A stretch of 64,000 nucleotides of DNA, taken from assembly GCA_039105265.1 (NCBI GenBank), contig JAPFFF010000004.1:3472001-3536000 (forward strand), in the 5' to 3' direction. The notes beneath the pieces are model-generated. The model saw only the letters and a list, made by a program, of their open reading frames with translations, ran no database searches and was not told the DNA's origin. The DNA comes from Tritrichomonas musculus (lineage: Eukaryota; Parabasalia; Tritrichomonadida; Tritrichomonadidae). Each line of letters begins with the position of its first letter. The first letter of the stretch is position 1. The translations under genes were made by a program, and so were the position numbers. Shown piece by piece: positions 10,307 to 20,500 of this stretch.

Positions 10307-10425
10307 ACCATTTTGGCAAAAGTGGAAAAAAGTTCCAAGCTTTTATTTTCTGTAGAACGATAAAGGTCAATATTGACCATAACTGCTGAGGGCAAATCCG
10401 ATTTCTTTTTTTCTTTTTCTTTTTC

Positions 10426-10460
<35 letters not shown>

Positions 10461-10577
10461 TTTATTTCGGAGAATACTTATCGCCCTCGATACTTAATGA
10501 CCCCGGAGGTTAAGGTCAATATTGACCTTACATCGTACATCAGAAAAAAAAGTTCGAAACTTTTTTGCTCTTTTACA
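10307..10577. mobile_element. Small inverted-repeat element (MITE-like) with twin palindromes
   Basis: The two ends are imperfect reverse complements over about 70 bp or more. Each arm carries an AAAAAAGTT(C/T)C(C/G)A block and then the palindrome GGTCAATATTGACC (10365-10378 and 10514-10527); the second is perfect over 20 bp (10511-10530). The centre is a pyrimidine tract and a (TTA)n run. This is the shape of a short non-coding transposon. No target-site duplication could be assigned with confidence. A related stretch with GGTTAAGGTTAATAT is seen near 62002-62025. Confidence 0.5.
10431..10460. repeat. (ATT)n microsatellite
   Basis: About ten ATT units follow a CTTTTT-type pyrimidine tract (10403-10430). 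It forms the centre of the inverted-repeat element around it. Confidence 0.9.
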
Positions 10578-11971
10578 AAAAATACCATGAGTCTTTTGAT
10601 GATGATTCACTCAATTTAAATGATATCTATACTTTTATTAAAAGTCTTTTAATAATAAATTATTTATTTAAAAAGGTAATATATTTATCTATCATTAGAG
10701 ATATTTTATTATTCACTTTTGCCCAAAAAAAGTCGAACTTTTCCAAGGGAAAAGTGAATTTTGAACATCCCTATCTATCATTGAAGTTATTATTCTAATT
10801 GCTAAATATTTGGGAAGAACAATAAATGGCATCATCTGATTTTATTTGATATACAATATTAATAACTAGATATATCTCAATCTTTATATCTTGAATGGAC
10901 ATCTTAATTCCTCTATACCACTTTTTATTTGATTTATCTGATTACTTTAATTAAGAAAAAAAAAGTATATGACATGAAAAGGTAACAACATCATAATACT
11001 ATATTTTTAATTTATTTTTAATTTTGTTGATCATTATTCCTAAAAAAGTTCATTTAAAATTTCTCATTCACCTCTAAAAAAGCAATACAAACAGCAATTC
11101 GAATTGAAAATCTATTGAATTTTTTTCATTCAGACATTCACAATAATTAGCCAAAAATGGTCAATAAATTTCAGAATGAAATAATGAAATAATCATTTTT
11201 TATTAATTATTTCTCTTCTTTTTTCTATCCATTTTCTTTCAAATTAGCTTTCTTTTCTTTCTTTTTTTTTTTTAAGAATTATTTTTTCGGTTATCGTAAA
11301 CAAAAATGAATAAACGATTCAAAAATGAAGCAAATCATTCAAAAATAAAAAATTGTGAAAAAAACTATAGAATATTTTATCAAATCCACGTAGGTAAATG
11401 GCTTCCTATCTTCATTTGGTAAATTGTTTAATATGATTTAATAATATATTTCATTATAACAGTTTAAAATACATTGAGAAATATAAAATAAAAAAGATTT
11501 ATGTTTTTATTGGTTGTAATAAAAATGAAAAATATAAATATTCAATTTTTCACAGTAAACTCCAATTAAATAAATATTTTTTTTTTAAATTAATTAAATA
11601 AAATATTGACGTGTAATGTGGAGATTGGTAGATTTAAATTTTGAATATATTTGATATAATTGAAATATTTTAAAAAAGTTATTCTCATAAATTCAGAAAA
11701 AATCAAAACCTTCAAAAAATATAATATATTAAACGTTGAATTCAATAATTTCTTTAAAAAATGTTCTTAATTTTAGAGATGATCAAAACCGCAATTTATT
11801 TTACATTTATTATGGCATCTTTTCATCCAAGAATTGGATGAATTCTTCAAAACAAAAAAAAATCATATTTAGCCATGTATCAATTCAAAAGAAATAACTT
11901 TTTTTTATAAAAAAGGTCAATTGCAATGGGAAACGATCAGCTTTTGATATATAAAACCTATAGAAAATAGA

Positions 11972-13210
11972 ATGAATCACCGCTTCAATAAACGTCGTTC
12001 CTGCAGTGATGAAGGAATCGGCGATCCCTCTAAAACCCCTCTTAATTTTCCAATTTCATCTTCTGTATCATCCAAAACTTCAGGAAAACACAATTCTAAC
12101 TTACGTCAAGCTCGAATGATATATCCTTTTTGTATGGTTCCTCAAGCAGGGATTTCTTCAAATGCTCAAAATACATTTGTTTCTCCTCAGATGTGCTCTC
12201 CATCTCTTCCACAACCTTATGTCACAGATTCTTCAATCTGCTTTACTTTATTGCCTTTCAGAAATGATTTAAATTATCAATTTTCTCTTCGCACAGGTCC
12301 AGGGCAACGCATCTTTGCTACTTCAGGATCTCAAATTCCAATTTTGTTTCCGATTAGCTTTGCATTAAATAGAATTCCCTTTATTAATGTCAAATTACCA
12401 GTGGATTTGACTGGAGCCATTCAGAACGGTTCAAATTTAATTTCTTTTCAACAAATTAATTCTACTCAACCAATATTTCTTACTATTTGTTTGTCGCCTT
12501 CACCTCAAATTAATGGACTTGTTGAAAAAGTTATAAATGAATTTCCACAAGCCACTCCTGCCAATTTCAATATAAATAATCTTGGATCTTTACCTTTCCC
12601 CACAATAGCCGATCCTATTTCAGGCAGACAAATTATGCAGCCATGTAGAGGTGTCAACTGCACACATATTCAATGCTTTGATCTTAGATCATTTATAGAA
12701 AAAGCGTTAAACGAAAATTCATGGGCCTGTCCAATTTGTGGCTCAATGATATCTTATGAAAATTTAAGATACGACCCTTCTTTTTTTGATATAATATCGC
12801 AAATTCAGCAACAACAGCAGGCTCAGCAAATGCAACAAATGCAACAAGTTTTTCAACAGCAACAAATGAATAATGAAAGCATTCCTTCTATGAACTTTAT
12901 GAATACAAACACAAATTGCGGCAATATGAATTTATTCAAACCATATTCTCTATGTAATAATATCGGAATTAATACACCACAATCTGCACCTTCCCAAATG
13001 CAGATACAAATTTCAATATCATCATCAGCTTCGGAATCAACATCGATGAGTACCCAGTCAGATGACAATACCCATAATTCTCAGATTCAACCCCCTCCTA
13101 TTCAACCCCCTCTACCAACGATGCAAATTCCCCAAGAAACATCTCTATTTGATGATTTTAATACGTCTATTGATCCTTTCAATGACGATTTCGGATTTAA
13201 TTTTTATTAA
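11972..13210 (+). CDS. PIAS/Siz-type SP-RING protein (likely SUMO E3 ligase)
   Basis: 412 residues. The SP-RING (MIZ) zinc finger spans about 205-262: DPISGRQI, PCRGVNCTHIQCFD (Cys225 onward), then SWACPICG and YENLRYDPSFFDI. The C-x4-C-x-H-x2-C and CPIC spacing is that of PIAS, Siz and Mms21 proteins, which bring SUMO-loaded E2 to nuclear substrates. Residues 70-180 may correspond to a PINIT-like domain (weak). No N-terminal SAP domain is visible; residues 1-45 are Ser-rich instead. The C-terminal third is low complexity: a Gln/Met run (about 275-300), Ser-rich acid stretch and a Pro/Gln run. It converges on the helicase gene with 136 bp between. Confidence 0.85.
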   Translation: MNHRFNKRRSCSDEGIGDPSKTPLNFPISSSVSSKTSGKHNSNLRQARMIYPFCMVPQAGISSNAQNTFVSPQMCSPSLPQPYVTDSSICFTLLPFRNDLNYQFSLRTGPGQRIFATSGSQIPILFPISFALNRIPFINVKLPVDLTGAIQNGSNLISFQQINSTQPIFLTICLSPSPQINGLVEKVINEFPQATPANFNINNLGSLPFPTIADPISGRQIMQPCRGVNCTHIQCFDLRSFIEKALNENSWACPICGSMISYENLRYDPSFFDIISQIQQQQQAQQMQQMQQVFQQQQMNNESIPSMNFMNTNTNCGNMNLFKPYSLCNNIGINTPQSAPSQMQIQISISSSASESTSMSTQSDDNTHNSQIQPPPIQPPLPTMQIPQETSLFDDFNTSIDPFNDDFGFNFY

Positions 13211-13346
13211 TTTTTAAACACTGTCTTTTATGAGAATTTTTTTACTTATTGTTTGCTTGTTCGTTTGTTGTAAAAAATAAATAAATAGGTTTATGAAAGG
13301 AAAAAATATTTATATATTAAAACATTAAAAATCGTATAAAGAGGAT

Positions 13347-14936
13347 TCATTTTTTATGGGGTCTGAATCCACCTTTTCTATGTCTTAATTGATATAATGC
13401 GTTTTCTTCGTCGGCAGTAAGATGCTTTTTTTTCTGTGGTTGCTGCTTCTTCTTAACATCAATTTTATCATTTTTATACGGTTCGTTGAATTCTGCATAT
13501 TTTTCATTATATTCTGAAACTTTTTCTAAATCATTTTTAAGTTCAGGCATAGCTGGGAGCCTAACTAGTCCAAATGAATTTCCAAGATCAACAAAATTAA
13601 CTTTCTTTTTGATGAGAAGCAATTTCAATTTATGTTCACCATATGCACGTGCATAAGATGGCATTGCCCTCATCCCTTTTTCATAGAATTCTCTAGTTTG
13701 CATCGCATGTGTCCGAATCTTTTTTAGCATTTCTTCTGCAGTGTCTTTATCAAATTCAATTTCTGTTTCTCGCATGTCAACTTTTTGGTTTGTCATATAA
13801 TCAACATATGCGTCCTCAGCTTCACGTAAAAAAAGAATAGCATTCCCAGTATTACCAATACGAGCAGTTCTACCAACTCTATGAATAAACATTTTTGGAT
13901 CTTGTGGTGCATCAAATTGAATAATCCATTCAACATCAGGAATATCAATTCCACGTGCTGCAATATCAGTTGCCACTAAAATTGCATTTTCTTTGTCTTT
14001 GAAAGTACTTAATGATTTATCTCTATCAGGTTGTTCCATTTGGCCATATAAAGGTAGAATTGGACGATAATTTTCTTTATTTTCATCGTTTTCACCAAAA
14101 AACAAACGGAGAACATCAGTAAAATAATCTGCAATTGCTCCTGTTAATACAAATACGATTGCCTTTTGGTTTGAAACATCATTTTTTAAGAATAAAATTA
14201 ATTGAACTAACTTATACACTGGATCAACAATTGTATAAAAGTTGACAAGTTCAACTGGTGTAGCTCCTTCATTTTTAATTCGAAGAAAAACAGGATTTCT
14301 CATTCCTGCATGTGTAATTTTTAATAATTCGGAGGTTAGGGTTGCAGAAAAAAGGCCAGTTCGTCTTTGTTTTGGAAGTGCCTGGAATATTGCAGTAAGA
14401 TGATTTTCTAAGCCATTTTTAAGGATTTGATCAGCTTCATCAACGATAAATAACTCAAGTCTTTTGAATTCATTTGATGGAAGTAATGTAATAAAATCAT
14501 GAAGTTTGCCTGGCGTAGCAATAATAATATTTGGAACAATTTCTTTATATTTTTCGTAATCTTCATCAGCTGTACAACCACCAATGAGTAGTTGTGGTTT
14601 AATAAAAGGATGAAATTGTATAAATGGCGTGAGGACATCAAGTACTTGTTTAGCAAGTTCTCGTGTCGGAACTAAAATAAGAACTGTTAATTCATTTTTC
14701 TGAGAGCTGTATTTTTTTAAAAATTCAATAGCAGGAACAAGAAAAGCGAGTGTTTTTCCTGATCCAGTGATAGCTTCAACAGCAACATCTTTATAATTTA
14801 GTAATAATGGTATAACATTTTCTTGAACAGGTGTCATTGTGGGAAAGTTAAGAGCTTCTAAAGATTCAATTGTTTCTTTGGATAAGGAATTTGGTAAAAC
14901 TTTATTAATATCGCTCCAAGGCCCAGTTTTTGTCAT
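13347..14936 (-). CDS. DEAD-box RNA helicase, DDX55/Spb4-like
   Basis: 529 residues from ATG at 14936. All helicase motifs are present: Q motif (FPTMTPVQ), AITGSGKT (Walker A), PTRELA, TPGK, DEAD (VDEADQIL), SAT (GLFSATL), and in the second RecA lobe ATDIAARGIDIP and HRVGRTAR. The opening (LP..L....IE.L..LNFPTMTPVQENVIPLLL..KDVAVEAITGSGKTLAF) and the C-terminal extension fit the Spb4/DDX55 branch, which works in 60S ribosomal subunit assembly in the nucleolus. The last 60 residues are Lys-rich. It is divergent from the HP1-like gene with 110 bp shared upstream sequence. Confidence 0.88.
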   Translation of the reverse strand: MTKTGPWSDINKVLPNSLSKETIESLEALNFPTMTPVQENVIPLLLNYKDVAVEAITGSGKTLAFLVPAIEFLKKYSSQKNELTVLILVPTRELAKQVLDVLTPFIQFHPFIKPQLLIGGCTADEDYEKYKEIVPNIIIATPGKLHDFITLLPSNEFKRLELFIVDEADQILKNGLENHLTAIFQALPKQRRTGLFSATLTSELLKITHAGMRNPVFLRIKNEGATPVELVNFYTIVDPVYKLVQLILFLKNDVSNQKAIVFVLTGAIADYFTDVLRLFFGENDENKENYRPILPLYGQMEQPDRDKSLSTFKDKENAILVATDIAARGIDIPDVEWIIQFDAPQDPKMFIHRVGRTARIGNTGNAILFLREAEDAYVDYMTNQKVDMRETEIEFDKDTAEEMLKKIRTHAMQTREFYEKGMRAMPSYARAYGEHKLKLLLIKKKVNFVDLGNSFGLVRLPAMPELKNDLEKVSEYNEKYAEFNEPYKNDKIDVKKKQQPQKKKHLTADEENALYQLRHRKGGFRPHKK

Positions 14937-15046
14937 TGAGTTAGATATTGCATGGTCAATAAACGATTTTTATGACGATCATTTATGGGTGAAAATATTT
15001 GAATAATTTTTCTAATGAATTACGTTTAAAATTATAATTTATTAAA

Positions 15047-15622
15047 ATGTCTGATTTGTCATCATCTGATATTGAGACCTTGAAAGAAATCGAAAAGAAA
15101 CCAAAAAGTAAGGGCTCAATTCCTGATCCAGAAAGTTCTTCTCCTGAAGAAGTTGACAGCCCAGATGAAATAACATTAGAAGATGCACCAAGCGTTAACG
15201 TTTCAGAAAAAGAACAAGAAGAAGAAGATAAAAAGGAAGAAAAAGAAACCAAAACGATAAAATCAATTATGAATCATCGAGCAAAAGCTGGAAGAATTCA
15301 ATATTTAGTAAAATATAACCATAGTAAAAAATTTCCTAATGAATGGGTTGATGAAGATGATTTGATTGATTATGTGGATTTAATTACAAAATATATGCAA
15401 ACCGATACATCAAAACCGCCAGAAAAGAAAAAAGTCGATCTGAGTAATTTGAAATTTGAAATTGTAGGTGCCTTTAAAAAAAAAGAAAAAATATATTATC
15501 AATTACGCTATGAAAATGGTGAGACAACATTGATTTCCTCCAAAAAAATGCATGCTCTTGATTCATCAAAACTAATCAAGTTTTTAGAGAAATATTGTAT
15601 TAGTGAAAACAAAATTGTATAA
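15047..15622 (+). CDS. HP1-like chromodomain plus chromoshadow protein
   Basis: 191 residues. An acidic Ser/Glu-rich N terminus (1-62) is followed by a chromodomain at about 66-118 (IKSIMNHRAKAGRIQYLVKY....NEWVDEDDL) with the expected hydrophobic and W positions. A second, shorter fold at about 133-186 (FEIVGAFKKKEKIYYQLRYENGE...) has the pattern of a chromoshadow domain. This two-domain plan is that of heterochromatin protein 1, which reads methylated H3K9 or K27 and dimerises through the shadow domain. The aromatic cage cannot be fully confirmed by eye. Lys/Glu-rich hinge at about 118-130. Confidence 0.72.
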   Translation: MSDLSSSDIETLKEIEKKPKSKGSIPDPESSSPEEVDSPDEITLEDAPSVNVSEKEQEEEDKKEEKETKTIKSIMNHRAKAGRIQYLVKYNHSKKFPNEWVDEDDLIDYVDLITKYMQTDTSKPPEKKKVDLSNLKFEIVGAFKKKEKIYYQLRYENGETTLISSKKMHALDSSKLIKFLEKYCISENKIV

Positions 15623-15925
15623 TTTTTATTAGCGAGCTTAGTGTTTTTGCAAATTACTCAATATGTTTTTTAATTAAAAATATGATATATGTTTTAATTA
15701 GCCAATTGAAGTCAAATAAACAAATACTCTGTATTTTTTAATATGTATCCGTAGATACCACAAATAAAATGTATAAAAACGTCAAATGTTTAAAAATAGT
15801 TATAATTAATTATAAAGCAACTAACAAATACATTTATGAGAATTAAAGATTATGTAACCAGTCTAAAAAATATTGTTTTTCTAACCAAATAATCTATATT
15901 TAAATGATAAATTTGGCAGATAATA
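15623..15925. other. Spacer between convergent genes
   Basis: 303 bp between the stops of the HP1-like gene and the kinase gene. AT-rich; nothing recognisable beyond possible TAAA poly(A) signals near each stop. Confidence 0.6.
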
Positions 15926-17572
15926 CTAATACTTATCAAGTATTATTTGAAATGCTATATAAAGCATCATTAAAATTAAAAATATTGAAACATCCGAAAG
16001 ATGAAATGTAAAAGCTAATAAGGTAATTGCTGGTCCTGTTAAGCATAAAGCTGGGACTTTTGTTGATGCAGCAACCGAAACAACTGATATGCAAATATGA
16101 ATATATTTCAAAATATTAGAATGAAAAGGAACCGATAATAAAGTTAAAAAAAGAATTATCATCAAAGTTTTATATTTTTGAAGAGAGAAATCTAATTCAT
16201 TTTGTTTTCGTAATTTTTCGAAATTAAATTTTTGTTGAGAAAGATGAATATCGTGATATATGTTATTTTGGAGAAAATTGCTACTATCACTGCTGTCAGA
16301 AGAAGAATTTTTATCCATTGTTAAAGGAAGTAATGGAATACTTGAAGCCAAATCTTCCATTGATGGAGAAACAACAAAAACATTTGGCCCATCAGCTTTA
16401 ACTAGTTCATTAAGATTCATATGTTTTATAAGTTCCATAATAAATGGATGGCCAATCATCTGTTCTATTGGCATTCTTGCAACTGGATCAAGAACTAATG
16501 TTTTTTGTATAAATTTCATGGCTACTTCTGGGATTTCTTTAGCTTTGTTTTCCAGATGCATATCAATAATTAATTGATCAATCGTCTTGAAATTTCTTAA
16601 CTTTTGTTCACCATCTGGCATTGAAAAAGGATTTACACTAAAAAATAAGGTGAAAAGCATAACGCCTATTGACCAAATATCGCTTGAAATTGAGTGCTGA
16701 TAAATATAATTATTATCCTTATCTTGAACAAGAAGTTCAGGTGCCATTGTTTCTATTGTACCCGTTGCTCCAGTTCTTTTATGAGGAATAGACGTTTTTG
16801 AATTTAATGTTGGCATATCAATCGAAGTTCCAAAGTCAGATAAAACAAAACGAACTGGAAGTGGGTGATTTTGGGGATCTCTCATCATTAAAATATTAGA
16901 TAATTTGAGATCGCGATGCAAAATTCCCAACGAATGAATATGACGAACTGCTAAGATGATGCTTATAAAAATCTGCCATGCGTCAGCTACTGGGATTTGT
17001 TTGTATATTCCTGACTGTTTGGTGGCCAGCAAACCTTCAACAGAGCCAAGCTCTGAGAACTCCATCAATATAAAAAGACAAGGGATTTTTGGGCCAAAAA
17101 TTGCTGGTTGCCATTCTTCTATCCAACAGTGCTTGTATCCGAGAATTAAAGGATGAGGTGTTTTATTTAACTTTTCTAATAATTTCACTTCATTAATAAC
17201 TTTTTGAAGCCATGAGAACTCTCCTACAGGTATTACTTTGCATGCATAAACAGCAAGGCTAATTCCAGCTAAACTATGCTCAACGCGAAAAACAGATCCG
17301 CATCCACCTGAGCCAATTTTTTTCCTTTTTGGAAAATATGTGTCAAAATATCCATTCATTAGAAAATCATTTAGAGAAAGAGGGAGAGCATTTGGATATT
17401 TGCGAAGAATTTCAGACAGAATTTGAAAGTATGAAGGTGCTGTCCAATTATCTCGTGGTACTATAGCTGTATCAGACTGTGTAACTGCTCTCAGTTGGTG
17501 TAGAGTTGAATTATATATTACACTTGATCTTTGGGGATTTTGCAAAACAACTGTCCAATTTCCTTCGCTCAT
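15926..17572 (-). CDS. IKS-like Ser/Thr kinase with C-terminal membrane segments
   Basis: 548 residues from the first ATG (MSEGNWTVV); the upstream in-frame codons begin with TTG. The kinase domain runs from about 85 to 380: Gly loop IGSGGCGSVF, ACKVIP lysine, the inserted YKHCWIEEW, HRDLKLSN catalytic loop, SDFGTS, and ATGTIETMAPELL. The HCWIE block after helix C and the long spacing are typical of the IKS family (yeast Iks1 and protist relatives). After a Ser-rich linker (about 420-440) come about three hydrophobic helices in the last 85 residues, so the kinase is probably anchored to a membrane, as other IKS kinases are. Substrate unknown. All catalytic residues seem present. Confidence 0.8.
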   Translation of the reverse strand: MSEGNWTVVLQNPQRSSVIYNSTLHQLRAVTQSDTAIVPRDNWTAPSYFQILSEILRKYPNALPLSLNDFLMNGYFDTYFPKRKKIGSGGCGSVFRVEHSLAGISLAVYACKVIPVGEFSWLQKVINEVKLLEKLNKTPHPLILGYKHCWIEEWQPAIFGPKIPCLFILMEFSELGSVEGLLATKQSGIYKQIPVADAWQIFISIILAVRHIHSLGILHRDLKLSNILMMRDPQNHPLPVRFVLSDFGTSIDMPTLNSKTSIPHKRTGATGTIETMAPELLVQDKDNNYIYQHSISSDIWSIGVMLFTLFFSVNPFSMPDGEQKLRNFKTIDQLIIDMHLENKAKEIPEVAMKFIQKTLVLDPVARMPIEQMIGHPFIMELIKHMNLNELVKADGPNVFVVSPSMEDLASSIPLLPLTMDKNSSSDSSDSSNFLQNNIYHDIHLSQQKFNFEKLRKQNELDFSLQKYKTLMIILFLTLLSVPFHSNILKYIHICISVVSVAASTKVPALCLTGPAITLLAFTFHLSDVSIFLILMMLYIAFQIILDKY

Positions 17573-17917
17573 TTTTGCAAAACTTTTTGAATATTTTACA
17601 GAAAAATAATTCAATTTTTTAAATAGTTTATAAATTTTATGAAGTAATTTAAAAAATACAAATTCTTAATGAAATAAAATATATTTTATATGATAAAGCA
17701 TACTTAATGTTCAGGTTAAGAATATCTGTTTATGTTTTAAATTTATTTCATTGAAGTAAATACAATATTTGGAACAACAAAAAGTAAAGAGAGAGAAATA
17801 TATATGTATATATCTGTTTTTTGTATTGTTTTGTTTTTTGTTTTATACTATATTAGGCATGGTATTATTTGCAATCGCTAAAAATAGAGAGAGTCCAATT
17901 ATAGGCATAATTGGAAT
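17573..17917. other. Spacer upstream of the kinase gene
   Basis: 345 bp that include the kinase promoter and the 3' end of the small coiled-coil gene. Contains ATATATATGTATATAT-like alternating runs near 17800 and T/G tracts; no gene. Confidence 0.6.
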
Positions 17918-18352
17918 TCAGACATGAGGCTTTCTTTTGATATCTTCCATTTTTTCTTTAACTTTCTTTGATAGAGAAATTTGATAATCGCGTGTAAATT
18001 TCAAACTGTATCTCAGCTCTCGTTCAGCAGCTTCAGAAGGTGTTGAAATTTGTGGAGGCTTTTGTATTGTATATTGAGCGTTTTTGTGGACTTTTTCACT
18101 TTCTTCCATTTGAATTGAGGTGAAGTAGTCTGATACCTGCATTAAGGCTCTTTCGATAGCGCTCGCATAAATTGTATTAATACTTGAGGATTCTTTATCA
18201 ATACTAGAGTTAATTTGCTGAACTTGCTTGGATAATTTTTTCTCTGTTTCTTTGTCGAGATTTTCAAGTTGTTCGTGCGATAAAAGATCGATATCTGCGT
18301 TTTGGATTGATGATGCAGCACTTGGAATATCGAATTTAGGAATAGATTTCAT
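17918..18352 (-). CDS. Small helical/coiled-coil protein, unrecognised
   Basis: 144 residues from ATG at 18352 (MKSIPKFDIPS); the upstream codons begin with TTG. Mainly helical with a Glu/Lys/Gln heptad region at about 22-60 and a basic C terminus (KKVKEKMEDIKRKPHV). No known motif. It shares a 42-bp promoter with CPSF100 on the other strand. Possibly a subunit of a complex; function unknown. Confidence 0.6.
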   Translation of the reverse strand: MKSIPKFDIPSAASSIQNADIDLLSHEQLENLDKETEKKLSKQVQQINSSIDKESSSINTIYASAIERALMQVSDYFTSIQMEESEKVHKNAQYTIQKPPQISTPSEAAERELRYSLKFTRDYQISLSKKVKEKMEDIKRKPHV

Positions 18353-18394
18353 TGTGATGAATTCTGTTTCATATAACAAGTCAATATCTTATTC
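18353..18394. promoter_or_regulatory. Very short bidirectional promoter
   Basis: Only 42 bp separate the ATG codons of two divergent genes. TTCAT occurs on each strand close to each ATG (ATTCATC on the minus side, ATTCATG on the plus side). Both core promoters, and probably part of each transcript start, must fit here. Such compact spacing is usual in trichomonads, where an initiator close to the ATG is enough. Confidence 0.55.
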
Positions 18395-20500
18395 ATGTCT
18401 AGTTCTGAAGCAGTTAGTATTCATTTTCAAGCACTCTCAGGAGCGAAAAGTGAAGCTCCTTTTGCATATCTTTTATATATAGATGATTTTACAATTCTTC
18501 TCGATTGTGGTTGGTCAGATTCTTTCGATGAATCCGAATTAAAAAATCTTATTGAATTTTGTACACGTGTTAATGCTGTTTTAATATCACATCCATGTAT
18601 TGAACATATTGGTGCATTGCCATACTTATGTCAGCACCACGGATTAACAACTGCTATATATGCAACATATCCTGTTCAATCTCTTGGGGCTTATCTTATG
18701 TATGATCATTATTATAACAAGATCGAGGAAGGTGATTTCAAACTTTTCAATGCAACTGATATTCGAAAAACTTTTGATTTCATTACAACTATGACATATC
18801 AGCAAGAAAAAGAACTTGGAGATAACATTATTATTACTCCATATAAATCTGGGAGATCAATAGGAGGGGCAGTTTGGAAAATAACTAAAGGCCAAAATGA
18901 AGTTATATACACTAACTCAATATATAATGGAAATGATAAGCATCTTGGTGGTTTTAACCAAGCTGATATTTCGCAATGGCATCCAACTCTTTGGATTGTT
19001 GATGCTCGAGGACCAGAACGTTCAGAACGTCCAAACGATGAAAAAGCAATGAGAATGAACTTTTTAAATCCAATTACCAAGAAATTAGATGAAAATAAAA
19101 CTGTTCTTTTACCAGTTGATGGGCTTGCTCGTACTCTTGAAATTCTAATCCAACTTAATGATTATTGGGCCAAAAATAATGATTCTCGTCCGATTTATTT
19201 TCTTTCGCATTCAAGTCAGCAAATATGTAAATATGTCAATCAGCTTACTGATTGGTTAAATAAAGATCTTACAGAAAAGTTTATAAATTCAATTGAAACG
19301 CCATTTGATCTCAAATATGTTCGATGTGTTACAGAGATTTCAGAAATATCAAATATAAACAATGAGCCATGTGTTATTTTGGCAACATCAGATACACTTG
19401 AAAGAGGATTTTCGCGTAAACTTTTCCTCAAATATATTGGAAATCTCACCAATCTTGTGTTCTTTACAACACGAGAACCAAAAGGCACACTAAGTGAACA
19501 ACTTCGTATCGATAACACCCATAGAACTCTCAACCTTATTGAACGGTACAGAGAACCACTTAAAGGCGCAGAACTAGATGAGTATAGACAGAAAAAGGAA
19601 GCTGAGCATAATCAAATTATTCATTCGTCAGAAACAGATACTGAAACTGACGACGAAAATATGGAAGATAAAACTTCTGGAATAAGTCAAATGACTATAA
19701 AGAACAAGTTTCAATTTACAATGAACAAAAAACCTCCTGTTACTGATTATGGCTTACAGATAGATCCCCAAGAATATGCTAAAGGTGTTAGTCACGCAGC
19801 TTTAATAGATGATAAAGCGCAACCCCAAATGAGCGCACCTGTTCCTCGATCATTTCTCGAAGAGCCAGATGATGTCCCTTCAAAATTCATTGAAAACGAA
19901 ATTCAATTTGATTTTAGAGCAACATCAAAATTTTACAGTTTTGAAGCGCGTACAAACTTTTTCACACTCCAACAATTTTTGAAAAAGGCAACTCCAAGTC
20001 AAGTTATTATCATAGGAGCAAATCTAGAATCAACTATGAAATTACATGATGTTATTAAAGATAACATCACAACTACAGTTTCAACGCCTAATGTGCTGGA
20101 GCCTGTTTATTTGTCTCGTGATCAAGCTTCGATGAAAATCGGTCTTTCTAGAGCATTGTATCATCGATTAGATTTCAAAAAAGTCGATGATCACAATGAG
20201 GTTGCATATATAGACGCAACACTCACGCAAGATGAAATATCTGGATTAGTTTCTGCAAAACCTGTTGATGTTTTGCAACCACATCACGCTAACTTCGTCG
20301 GAAAAATTGATATGCCTGATTTACGTGTTCGATTAACTAATGCAGGTATATCAAATGAAGGAAAAGGAAAATTGATTTGTGGTAAAAGAAAAGTTGAGGT
20401 TAGGCAGGTCAATGAAAATACTATTTCAGTAGAAGGGCCAATATGTGCGGACTTTATCAAGATTAGGAATATCATTCAGGAAATGCTCCCAATGATTTAA
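18395..20500 (+). CDS. CPSF100 (CPSF2), mRNA 3'-end processing factor
   Basis: 701 residues. A metallo-beta-lactamase fold opens the protein (FAYLLYIDDFTILLDCGW, then LISHPCIEHIGALPYL). A beta-CASP region follows at about 230-340 (VLLPVDGLARTLEIL, PIYFLSHSS, CVILATSDTLERGFSRKLF). In the nuclease CPSF73 the metal motif is HxHxDH; here it is HPCIEH, so, as in other CPSF100 proteins, metal binding is lost and the protein is probably not an enzyme. The C-terminal part (about 480-701) has the family's extra domain. CPSF100 pairs with CPSF73 in the complex that cuts pre-mRNA before polyadenylation. An acidic low-complexity stretch (about 405-425) interrupts the beta-CASP region as in homologues. 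Confidence 0.88.
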   Translation: MSSSEAVSIHFQALSGAKSEAPFAYLLYIDDFTILLDCGWSDSFDESELKNLIEFCTRVNAVLISHPCIEHIGALPYLCQHHGLTTAIYATYPVQSLGAYLMYDHYYNKIEEGDFKLFNATDIRKTFDFITTMTYQQEKELGDNIIITPYKSGRSIGGAVWKITKGQNEVIYTNSIYNGNDKHLGGFNQADISQWHPTLWIVDARGPERSERPNDEKAMRMNFLNPITKKLDENKTVLLPVDGLARTLEILIQLNDYWAKNNDSRPIYFLSHSSQQICKYVNQLTDWLNKDLTEKFINSIETPFDLKYVRCVTEISEISNINNEPCVILATSDTLERGFSRKLFLKYIGNLTNLVFFTTREPKGTLSEQLRIDNTHRTLNLIERYREPLKGAELDEYRQKKEAEHNQIIHSSETDTETDDENMEDKTSGISQMTIKNKFQFTMNKKPPVTDYGLQIDPQEYAKGVSHAALIDDKAQPQMSAPVPRSFLEEPDDVPSKFIENEIQFDFRATSKFYSFEARTNFFTLQQFLKKATPSQVIIIGANLESTMKLHDVIKDNITTTVSTPNVLEPVYLSRDQASMKIGLSRALYHRLDFKKVDDHNEVAYIDATLTQDEISGLVSAKPVDVLQPHHANFVGKIDMPDLRVRLTNAGISNEGKGKLICGKRKVEVRQVNENTISVEGPICADFIKIRNIIQEMLPMI

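Larger units (their letters stand above)
9984..11971. other. Long AT-rich intergenic region
   Basis: About 2 kb. It contains a perfect 18-bp palindrome AAGATATTCGAATATCTT at 10083-10100, an inverted-repeat element at about 10307-10577, a TTA microsatellite, and many A/T tracts. A frame at 10565-10798 begins with TTG, partly inside the inverted-repeat element, and is not believed. No other coding signal is visible. Confidence 0.65.

Noticed and set aside
10565-10798. 77-codon frame in the 10-12 kb spacer
   Set aside because: Begins with TTG, partly in an inverted-repeat element, composition of translated AT-rich spacer.
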